Shown here in pieces: positions 1 to 5,153 of a stretch of 6,401 nt of DNA. The DNA is taken from contig JAAZOE010000325.1 of NCBI GenBank assembly GCA_012797915.1, forward strand, positions 1 through 6,401, written 5' to 3'. Source of the stretch: Candidatus Zixiibacteriota bacterium. GTDB lineage: Bacteria; Zixibacteria; MSB-5A5; GN15; JAAZOE01. Made by a program: the position numbers and the translations under genes. The notes under the pieces were generated by a model, which saw only the letters and a program-made list of their open reading frames with translations, ran no database searches and had not been told where the DNA came from. Position 1 is the first letter of the stretch, and each line of letters begins with the position of its first letter.

Positions 1-1
1 G

Positions 2-760
2 CAGGCCGCGGACAAATTGCTGTTTCTCAGACATCATCCGCTGCCGGAGGTCAGGCATATGGCGACCGCCATACAGACCGCCCTGCAGAAACATCACCCG
101 CATTCTTTCGGCCAGAGTATCCCCGAGGAGACGGAAGCGTATCAGGAGGTCGTTGCCGAATACTATTATTATCATGATCCGGACTGCCCCGGGCAACCGG
201 TTGTCGATTTCAGAGGTATCGATCGCCGTGAATTGAAGCGGTTCGATGACCTCTTCCGGAAACGACCCCCCAAAACAGGGCTGCCGAAATTCGTCGGACA
301 GATCGGCACGCTGGATATCCGCTATCAATTGGACTACGGTTCCTTCCGGGATATCCAGCGGCACCGGGCCATTACCCAACGGCTGCCCTTACTCACCTTG
401 GATCTGGGGTTCAATCAATGGTACCGCGATAACCTTCCCGAAGCCGTCAGAGATAAATTGCCCGACCACCTGAATCTGATCGCACACACGATCGATAAAC
501 TGCAGATTCCCCCCGAATTGCGGCAATATTTTATTCCCATCGGTTATAATACCTCCAACCGGTTCACGGGCGATCTGCCGGCAGTTATATACATGGTGGA
601 AATACGGGACTCCCGGTTCGTGCATCCGACGCTGCAACAAGTGGCGCATCAGATTGGCCGACAGATCACTCGTGAACTGAACATCAAATTGAATGTCGAC
701 CCGGAACCGAACCGGTTCGATACCAAGCGGGGCGAACAGGATATTATCGCCCGTGAGTAG
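2..760 (+). CDS. ThyX-like (FAD-dependent thymidylate synthase superfamily) protein, 5'-truncated by window edge
   Basis: This is the C-terminal part (about 252 residues) of a protein related to flavin-dependent thymidylate synthase, the family that methylates dUMP to dTMP using FAD and methylene-tetrahydrofolate. The frame is open to the left edge (QAADK precedes the first possible TTG start at 17), so the true start is outside the window and the TTG is probably an internal Leu. Counting from that TTG as residue 1, the signature is FRDIQRHRAITQ at 110-121, matching the ThyX RHR core. ELRQYFIPIGY (167-177) and VEIRDSRFVHPTLQQVAHQI (194-213) resemble the later ThyX substrate-binding and arginine-containing segments. 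The canonical RHR-X7-Ser motif is not met: Leu stands where Ser is expected. Many such divergent ThyX-like proteins are longer than the roughly 220-residue classical enzymes and may carry two ThyX-type domains; whether this one does cannot be seen. It may have lost, or changed, thymidylate synthase activity. Superfamily placement is fairly sure, function is not. Confidence 0.75.
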   Translation, partial: QAADKLLFLRHHPLPEVRHMATAIQTALQKHHPHSFGQSIPEETEAYQEVVAEYYYYHDPDCPGQPVVDFRGIDRRELKRFDDLFRKRPPKTGLPKFVGQIGTLDIRYQLDYGSFRDIQRHRAITQRLPLLTLDLGFNQWYRDNLPEAVRDKLPDHLNLIAHTIDKLQIPPELRQYFIPIGYNTSNRFTGDLPAVIYMVEIRDSRFVHPTLQQVAHQIGRQITRELNIKLNVDPEPNRFDTKRGEQDIIARE

Positions 761-988
761 TCATACCGCACGATTTTCGTTCCGAAAAACCCAAAGTTGA
801 GTCTCATCAATTTCGCCGGAGACATAGCGCCCCGTGCCGGCCGAGGCCTTTTGCGTTCGGGCAGGCTTCTGACTGGGAATCGGGGTAGATGGCCGACCCG
901 TATTTCTATTGCAGGGGAGCGCCCGGCTGATGAAGATCCCTCCGTTGGCGGAGGTCCCCGTCCCGGCAACCGGTGAAATGGAAATGAC

Positions 989-1018
989 TTGACTTCATCG
1001 GTTGGGGATGCCGATATT
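989..1018 (+). promoter_or_regulatory. Candidate sigma70-type promoter for the antiporter gene
   Basis: TTGACT at 989-994 matches five of six -35 consensus bases. GATATT at 1013-1018 matches four of six -10 bases, and the spacing is 18 bases. Transcription would start near 1025, giving a leader of about 205 bases before the GTG start of the antiporter. The call rests on sequence only, and in a lineage with unusual sigma factors it could be chance. Confidence 0.35.
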
Positions 1019-1037
1019 GACCTGCACCGAATATCGG
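1011..1037. repeat. Perfect 8-bp inverted repeat over the candidate -10 region (possible operator)
   Basis: CCGATATT at 1011-1018 and AATATCGG at 1030-1037 are exact reverse complements separated by 11 bases. The left arm contains the proposed -10 hexamer, and the centre (about 1024) falls on the expected transcription start. That is where a dimeric repressor would be placed. It could equally be a small RNA hairpin or chance. Confidence 0.35.
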
Positions 1038-1150
1038 ACTATGTCGGAAGATGAGCATGCGACTGAATCGAAATGACTCAGGCTTGATGCATTGGCCGCC
1101 CGGCCCGGGCGGGGAGAGCCGTATCCAGGCGCCCTGCCGGAATGGGCGTG

Positions 1151-1177
1151 TCCTCCCGCCGCTTGCTGGCGGGAGGA
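1151..1177 (+). promoter_or_regulatory. Perfect 10-bp hairpin in the antiporter leader
   Basis: TCCTCCCGCC (1151-1160) pairs exactly with GGCGGGAGGA (1168-1177) around a 7-base loop, GCTTGCT. It is very GC-rich and ends 39 bases before the AGGAGGAA ribosome binding site. There is no following T-run, so it does not look like an intrinsic terminator. The 5' arm contains TCCTCC, which is complementary to the downstream Shine-Dalgarno AGGAGGA, so that arm could pair with either its own hairpin partner or the ribosome binding site. The structure and the complementarity are seen directly; any regulatory switch is inference. Confidence 0.5.
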
Positions 1178-1229
1178 GCCGGCCGGTCCTCGATCCTTCG
1201 CATCGTTCATTCGGCCAGGAGGAACGCTC

Positions 1230-2414
1230 GTGAAGAAGGTGTTCCTGTTTTCGGCGTTGTTGGTCGTGGGACTGCTGGCGTCACAATTCCTCGAGCATAT
1301 GGGCAGTGACGCTTTTGCGGCCCGGGAAACGGTCCGCCTCCTGACCATGATCATGCTGGCCTTCATCATGATCCATGTCGGATTCGAGTTCGAGATTGAC
1401 CGCGCCCGGCTGAAGAGTTACGGCTTTGATTACCTGGTGGCCGCCACGGCGGCGGCCGTTCCATGGTTGTTGTGCGCCGGGTACTTTGCGATGTTCTTCT
1501 TTAATCCGACGCAATGGGGCGCGCTTGACACTTGGACCGCCGTTCTGCTGGCGGGACGATTCGCGGCGCCCACGTCGGCCGGCGTGTTGTTTGCGATGCT
1601 GGCGGCGGCCGGTCTGTCCGGCACCTGGTACTTCCGTAAAATCCGCCTGCTGGCCATCTTCGATGACCTCGATACCGTTCTGTTGCTGATACCGTTGAAA
1701 ATGCTGATTGTCGGCCTGCAGTGGCAGCTGGGCGTCATCCTGGTCGTCATGGTCGTGTTGCTGGGGCTGGCCTGGAAATGCCTCCACCGGATCCGGATTC
1801 CGATCAGCTGGCCCTGGGTGTTGGGTTATGCCGCGGCGATCGCCTTCGTCTCCGAGGTGATCTATAAAACCAGCAAAGTCATCAATGATGTTGTCCCGGT
1901 TCATATCGAGGTCCTTTTGCCCGCGTTTGTCCTCGGTTGCGTGATGGCCTATCCGAATGGGCGCGATCCGCATGCCGATGACGCCCGGGAAGGACACCAG
2001 GAGGGGCCCGACAGCCGACGGGAACAACAGGCGGCCACCATCGTTTCGGCGGCATTCATGGTTCTGGTGGGATTGTCTATGCCGCCCATCGCCGGCGGCG
2101 ACAGCAAATGGTTGGCCATCGCCGGGCATGTTCTGGCCGTCACAGGGTTGGCGAATCTCGGAAAGATGTTCCCTCTCTTCGTATATCGCCGGGAGGCTCA
2201 CTGGAAGGAACGACTGGCGATCTGTATCGGCATGTGGCCGCGCGGCGAAGTGGGAGCGGGGGTTCTGATACTCTCGCTCGGGTATGGCATCGGGGGAATA
2301 ATGGTGACCGTTGCGGCGCTGTCGCTGGCCCTGAATATCCTGCTTACCGGCGTATTTATCGTCATGGTCAAGCGATTGCTTGGCTCGGTTCCGCGCGAAA
2401 GGAAAGGCCGATGA
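1230..2414 (+). CDS. Cation:proton antiporter (CPA superfamily, NhaP/KefB-like membrane domain)
   Basis: This is a 394-residue integral membrane protein, probably exchanging Na+ or K+ for H+ across the inner membrane. I chose the GTG at 1230 because AGGAGGAA at 1217-1224 sits 5 bases upstream and the protein then opens with a hydrophobic segment (KKVFLFSALLVVGLLAS). The frame is open upstream to 1092, but that extension is Pro/Arg/Gly-rich and unlike a real N-terminus. About 12 hydrophobic segments are visible. Key motifs are GRFAAPTSAGVLF at 109-121; FDDLDT at 144-149, with the paired aspartates (145-146) typical of the ion-binding site; and WPRGEVGAG at 336-344, the conserved Arg/Glu motif near the C-terminal end of the domain. 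A hydrophilic loop rich in charged residues spans about 244-268. No C-terminal RCK/TrkA-N domain is present, so it is not a full Kef-type channel. The ion and the direction of exchange cannot be read from sequence. A TerC-family gene follows 173 bases downstream on the same strand. Confidence 0.88.
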   Translation: MKKVFLFSALLVVGLLASQFLEHMGSDAFAARETVRLLTMIMLAFIMIHVGFEFEIDRARLKSYGFDYLVAATAAAVPWLLCAGYFAMFFFNPTQWGALDTWTAVLLAGRFAAPTSAGVLFAMLAAAGLSGTWYFRKIRLLAIFDDLDTVLLLIPLKMLIVGLQWQLGVILVVMVVLLGLAWKCLHRIRIPISWPWVLGYAAAIAFVSEVIYKTSKVINDVVPVHIEVLLPAFVLGCVMAYPNGRDPHADDAREGHQEGPDSRREQQAATIVSAAFMVLVGLSMPPIAGGDSKWLAIAGHVLAVTGLANLGKMFPLFVYRREAHWKERLAICIGMWPRGEVGAGVLILSLGYGIGGIMVTVAALSLALNILLTGVFIVMVKRLLGSVPRERKGR

Positions 2415-2587
2415 ACGGCCTGAACGCCATGAGTCGGACCGCAACCCAGGGCGCGGGGAGGTTCGCCCCGCCACGAGGGAAGCCGGGGCTGACCCACTCT
2501 CCGACAGGAAGACGAAGGGATCCGGCGACGATTGGTCGGCGGGGTGCGAATACCCGATGGGGTCTTGATCAGACTGGACGGTAACCA
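2415..2587 (+). other. GC-rich structured gap between antiporter and TerC genes
   Basis: These 173 bases contain no convincing gene. GCGGGG (2453-2458) pairs with CCCCGC (2466-2471) around a 7-base loop, and GGGT/ACCC form a small stem at 2542-2555. TerC-family genes are often preceded by the yybP-ykoY manganese riboswitch. I looked for its conserved GGGGAGUA-type internal-loop elements and did not find a matching pair. The only nearby string, GGGGAGGTTCG at 2455-2465, lies inside a simple hairpin. No clear promoter or terminator is visible, so co-transcription with the antiporter remains possible. Confidence 0.4.
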
Positions 2588-3568
2588 ATGGATGCCTACG
2601 TGTCGAATCAAGCGCTGGTGTACGGGGGATTTATCGCCTTCGTGCTGGGAATGTTGGCGCTGGACCTGGGGGTATTTCACCGCCGCCATCATGTCGTCGG
2701 TGTTCGCGAATCGTTTATCTGGACCGCGGTCTGGATAGTTCTGGCGCTGGCTTTCATGGCCTTTATCTACTATCGGTACGAGACAATCAACCCCGGTCGA
2801 GGCGCCGGCGCGGCGCTGGAATTCCTCACCGGCTACCTGATCGAGAAGTCGTTGAGTATCGATAATGTCTTTGTCTTTCTCCTGATCTTCAATTATTTCG
2901 ATGTGCCGGCGCAATTCCAGCACCGCGTGCTGTTTTGGGGGATTATCGGAGCGCTGATCTTCCGCGCCATCTTCATCGCCCTGGGGGCGCTGTTGATCGC
3001 CAAATTCCACGTCATCATCTATGTGTTTGGCGCCTTTCTGGTCTTCACCGGCATCAAGATGGCCTGGGCCAAGGACCGGCAAATTCATCCCGAGCGGAAT
3101 CCCGTTCTCCGGTTGTTCCGAAAAATGGTGGGGGTGACGACCGACTATCGCGGGAGCCGCCTTTTTGTTCGGGAGGGTGGAAAACGGCTGGCCACTCCGT
3201 TGTTCGTGGTGATTCTTCTGATCGAATCCAGCGACGTGATCTTCGCCGTCGATTCGATCCCCGCGATTTTTGCGGTGACGAACGACCCGTACATCGTGTT
3301 CACCGCGAATGTCTTCGCCATTCTGGGGCTTCGTTCGCTCTACTTCGCCCTGGCGGGCGTGATGCGGCGATTCCACCTTTTGCATTACGGCCTGTCCATC
3401 ATTCTGGTTTTCGTCGGGTGTAAAATGATCCTGGCGGACCTCTGTAAAATCCCCATCGGAATCTCCCTGGGCATCGTGGGGCTGATCGTCGCCGGATCAA
3501 TGATCGCTTCCATCCTCTGGCCGCGCAACCAAGCCGAAACCATCGGGGATATCAATCGAGATTCGTGA
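2588..3568 (+). CDS. TerC/Alx-family integral membrane protein, probable metal-ion (Mn2+) exporter
   Basis: This is a 326-residue inner-membrane protein of the TerC family. The length and motif layout match the Alx-type members (E. coli Alx is about 320 residues). Nine hydrophobic segments are visible. The family's acidic membrane motifs are intact: ALDLGVF (24-30), EKSLSIDNVFVF (86-97, with E86, D92 and N93) and IESSDVIFAVDSIPA (212-226, with E213, D216 and D222), followed by LGLRSLYF (246-253). A cytosolic linker (about 160-203) separates two similar membrane halves, as expected for the inverted-repeat LysE-like fold. Family members export manganese or help load metal onto secreted enzymes; the tellurite link in the family name is historical and not implied here. 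The ATG at 2588 is preceded by a weak ribosome binding site (GGACGG, 2576-2581, 6 bases away). It lies 173 bases after the antiporter gene and converges on the porin gene at its 3' side. Confidence 0.92.
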   Translation: MDAYVSNQALVYGGFIAFVLGMLALDLGVFHRRHHVVGVRESFIWTAVWIVLALAFMAFIYYRYETINPGRGAGAALEFLTGYLIEKSLSIDNVFVFLLIFNYFDVPAQFQHRVLFWGIIGALIFRAIFIALGALLIAKFHVIIYVFGAFLVFTGIKMAWAKDRQIHPERNPVLRLFRKMVGVTTDYRGSRLFVREGGKRLATPLFVVILLIESSDVIFAVDSIPAIFAVTNDPYIVFTANVFAILGLRSLYFALAGVMRRFHLLHYGLSIILVFVGCKMILADLCKIPIGISLGIVGLIVAGSMIASILWPRNQAETIGDINRDS

Positions 3569-3642
3569 TTTCCGTCATCACTGCCCCGATCGGCTTGGGG
3601 TCCACAACCATGCCGGGGACAGCCGACGAGTCATGAAACCGG
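3569..3642. other. Convergent intergenic gap with imperfect hairpin
   Basis: These 74 bases separate the 3' ends of the TerC gene (plus) and the porin gene (minus). TCGGCT (3590-3595) pairs with AGCCGA (3621-3626), and inside it GTCC (3600-3603) pairs with GGAC (3617-3620), leaving a 4-base bulge on one side. A structure here could end transcription from both directions. Neither side has a T-run, so I do not call an intrinsic terminator. Confidence 0.3.
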
Positions 3643-4767
3643 TTAGAACTTGAATTCCGTGTTCAGGGACACGTACTTCAGCGCCGCGGCTTCATCATCC
3701 TGAAAACTCGTGTGGCGGTAGTTGAGCGAAGCCTTGACCCCCTTGACCGGGGCGCATTCCACGCCGGCGATGATCATGGTGTTGCCGTCCTTGTCCAAAT
3801 CGGTATTGGGGTCGTAGGCATCCACGCGGCCGAACAAGACCAGGGTCTTGAGCGGGGACGTGTCGGATACGATGGAATTCAAATACAGATTGCCCCAGAA
3901 GGATAATCCGCGCTGCTTCAGGTCATCGTTGCCCGAGCCTTGGCCCAGGGTCTGGACGTTGGCGTCGAGGCACAGGTCGACCGTCTTCTGATAGGCCAGC
4001 TTGGCGCCGGCGGAGACGATCTGCTTCCTCCAGTCGGAGGCCTCGGTGGAACCGGTGATTTCCTTGTTCTGGGTGCCGGTGTAGAACTGTCCGAAGAACG
4101 TCACCAGATGGAAGTCGCCGTTGCTGTAGAAGGGGGAGATTTTGGCGAACAGGTTGACGTCCTTGTTCTTGTTCTTGTCGGTGACGTCGCTGTATTTGGT
4201 GCCGTTGAAAACCGACAGCCCGGCCTCCCCCAGGTTCCCCTGCGGACCGAGGGTGAAAAGCGCGGAAAGACCCAAGTCGGCGGTCGAGGTCCAGCCGTAC
4301 AGGTCGCCGATATTCTTTTCGACATAGCGCCGCGACCAGATGCCGTCCATGTAGTTCAGGTACATCGTCGGCTGCAGCCCGAAGCGAACCTTCACGTATT
4401 GGGCCACCGGCTTGATCTTCCAGTCGGCATAGGCGTACTTGAGGATAACCGGATTCCCGTCGTAGGCCGACATGGCCGGGACCGTGACCGTGTCGTCGTC
4501 GGAATCGACGATGGTCTGTTTCTTGGTCGAGAATTTCTCGGGGCGAATGTCGAAAGTGATTCGCAGGCTGGTGTAATCGGAGAGTTTCGACTCGTCCCCC
4601 AAATAGGCGCGATCGACGGAGAAGGCGTTGTAATTGTCCTGTCCGTCCGTTTTGTTCAGCATCCAAGTGGTGAAGATGGTACCTTTGACCGACGTTTCCG
4701 CGGCCATGGCCGATGATACGGCCAAAACCGCCACCGCCATAACGAATAATGCGATGATTCTCTTCAT
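3643..4767 (-). CDS. Outer-membrane porin-like beta-barrel protein
   Basis: This is a 374-residue secreted protein, most likely an outer-membrane porin for small solutes. I place the start at the ATG at 4765-4767 because it gives a textbook Sec signal peptide (MKRII, then a hydrophobic core, then an Ala-Met-Ala cleavage site at residues 20-22). AAGGA at 4774-4778 also sits 6 bases upstream. The frame continues 41 codons further to 4890, but that stretch is charged, would bury the signal peptide, and holds a strong hairpin. The mature part shows alternating aromatic/hydrophobic strands with short polar turns throughout. It ends in NTEFKF, with a terminal Phe as recognised by the BAM assembly machinery. 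The segment around VRFGLQPTMYLNYMDGIWSRRYVEK faintly recalls the gly/pro-plus-basic pattern of phosphate-selective porin O/P proteins, but I cannot assign the substrate. An Asp-rich turn, DSDDDT, may lie on an extracellular loop. It is alone between convergent TerC and the upstream kinase. Confidence 0.8.
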   Translation of the reverse strand: MKRIIALFVMAVAVLAVSSAMAAETSVKGTIFTTWMLNKTDGQDNYNAFSVDRAYLGDESKLSDYTSLRITFDIRPEKFSTKKQTIVDSDDDTVTVPAMSAYDGNPVILKYAYADWKIKPVAQYVKVRFGLQPTMYLNYMDGIWSRRYVEKNIGDLYGWTSTADLGLSALFTLGPQGNLGEAGLSVFNGTKYSDVTDKNKNKDVNLFAKISPFYSNGDFHLVTFFGQFYTGTQNKEITGSTEASDWRKQIVSAGAKLAYQKTVDLCLDANVQTLGQGSGNDDLKQRGLSFWGNLYLNSIVSDTSPLKTLVLFGRVDAYDPNTDLDKDGNTMIIAGVECAPVKGVKASLNYRHTSFQDDEAAALKYVSLNTEFKF

Positions 4768-5153
4768 GTCCTTTCCTTTCCCAAAAGCTGTGGAGGAATG
4801 AGATCTCGTCCCGGTTCTTTCCCCGACCGGGGCGAGATACGGCATCCTCCGGCTATCTGTCCATTCCTTCTTTCGCGACTCGCGTTTCATAAAAGCCTCG
4901 AAATGTTAGGATTGGATTAATACCGAATGAGAAATGGGTCATTTATTTCCGATGCCGGCACCGCTTCCGGCTTATTTATCCCAAGGAACGACAACCGGAT
5001 CGGTACGCGCCGGGCTTCTAAGGATGGCATGATCGGGATACGCCGAATCGAGGAGTCCCTCGACAATAACGGATGTAAGGCTCCGGGATAATGGGCGATA
5101 TTCGGGCGTCGCCGCGCAGCCGGCGTCTTCCGGCCCAGGGAGGCGGTTCTTCG
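4768..5153 (-). other. Porin leader and upstream region, no supported gene
   Basis: These 386 bases lie between the kinase stop and the porin start. The porin-proximal part carries the leader hairpin (4803-4838). Around 4890-4980 the DNA is AT-richer than its surroundings and is the likely place for the porin promoter. I could pick out a TATTAA at minus-strand 4922-4917, but no good -35 partner. Other small structures are a GCCGG/CCGGC stem with an 8-base loop near 4955-4972, flanked by TTATTTAT-like tracts, and TCGAGG/CCTCGA at 5048-5063 with a 4-base loop. No clear terminator for the kinase gene was found. Confidence 0.5.
4803..4838 (-). promoter_or_regulatory. Long near-perfect dyad in the porin mRNA leader
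   Basis: On the plus strand, ATCTCGTCCCGGT (4803-4815) and ACCGGGGCGAGAT (4826-4838) are 13-base arms complementary at 12 positions around a 10-base loop. Read as porin mRNA (minus strand) the one exception is an A-C mismatch. The hairpin ends 35 bases before the ATG and about 24 bases before the ribosome binding site. Within it, CCCCG and CGGGG could form a shorter competing stem. No U-run follows, so a terminator is unlikely. Leader hairpins that stabilise long-lived porin mRNAs are known, ompA being the standard example. The dyad could also be a DNA operator. Confidence 0.5.

Larger units (their letters stand above)
761..1229. other. Intergenic region, no supported gene; holds promoter, inverted repeat and hairpin candidates
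   Basis: These 469 bases separate the ThyX-like gene from the antiporter. The reading frames inside are short, lack good ribosome binding sites, and give Arg/Pro/Gly-rich translations typical of non-coding GC-rich DNA. Structure is plentiful: a weak hairpin at 774-788 (TTTTCG/CGAAAA, 3-base loop); a CCTCCG/CGGAGG hairpin at 939-954 with a TTGG loop, enclosed by GGGGA (914-918) and TCCCC (955-959); the promoter/inverted-repeat block at 989-1037; and a strong hairpin at 1151-1177. None has the U-run of an intrinsic terminator, so I cannot say where the ThyX-like transcript ends. Confidence 0.6.

Noticed and set aside
774..788. Terminator for the ThyX-like gene
   Set aside because: TTTTCG/CGAAAA forms only a weak AT-rich 6-bp stem and is followed by A/C-rich sequence, not a T-run.
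868..960. Possible fluoride (crcB) riboswitch ahead of the antiporter, suggested by CTGATG at 927-932
   Set aside because: Fluoride riboswitches do precede some CPA antiporters, but I found no matching 5' stem-loop whose loop pairs with the bases after CTGATG. A covariance-model search would settle it.
1041..1233. Possible small genes: an 11-codon peptide at 1041-1076 and a 60-codon frame at 1051-1233 whose TGA overlaps the antiporter GTG
   Set aside because: Neither has a properly spaced ribosome binding site; the longer one is Pro/Arg/Gly-rich. The stop/start overlap is interesting for translational coupling but unsupported.
1281..2588. Long open frame on the minus strand opposite the antiporter (435 codons)
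   Set aside because: Translation is His/Arg/Gln/Asp-rich low-complexity sequence, mirrors the codon pattern of the clear plus-strand membrane protein, and has no domain; it is an antisense shadow in GC-rich DNA.
2198..3385. Long open frame on the minus strand opposite the TerC gene (395 codons)
   Set aside because: Same reasoning: polar, His/Gln/Asp-rich translation running antisense to an unmistakable TerC protein and crossing two genes.
3940..4716. Plus-strand open frame opposite the porin (258 codons)
   Set aside because: Val/Gly/Asp-rich shadow of the porin codons with no motif and no ribosome binding site; the porin has signal peptide and C-terminal Phe.
4768..4890. Longer N-terminus of the porin (41 extra residues from 4890)
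   Set aside because: It would place a charged stretch before a standard signal peptide, lies over a strong RNA hairpin, and the ATG at 4767 has a well-spaced ribosome binding site.
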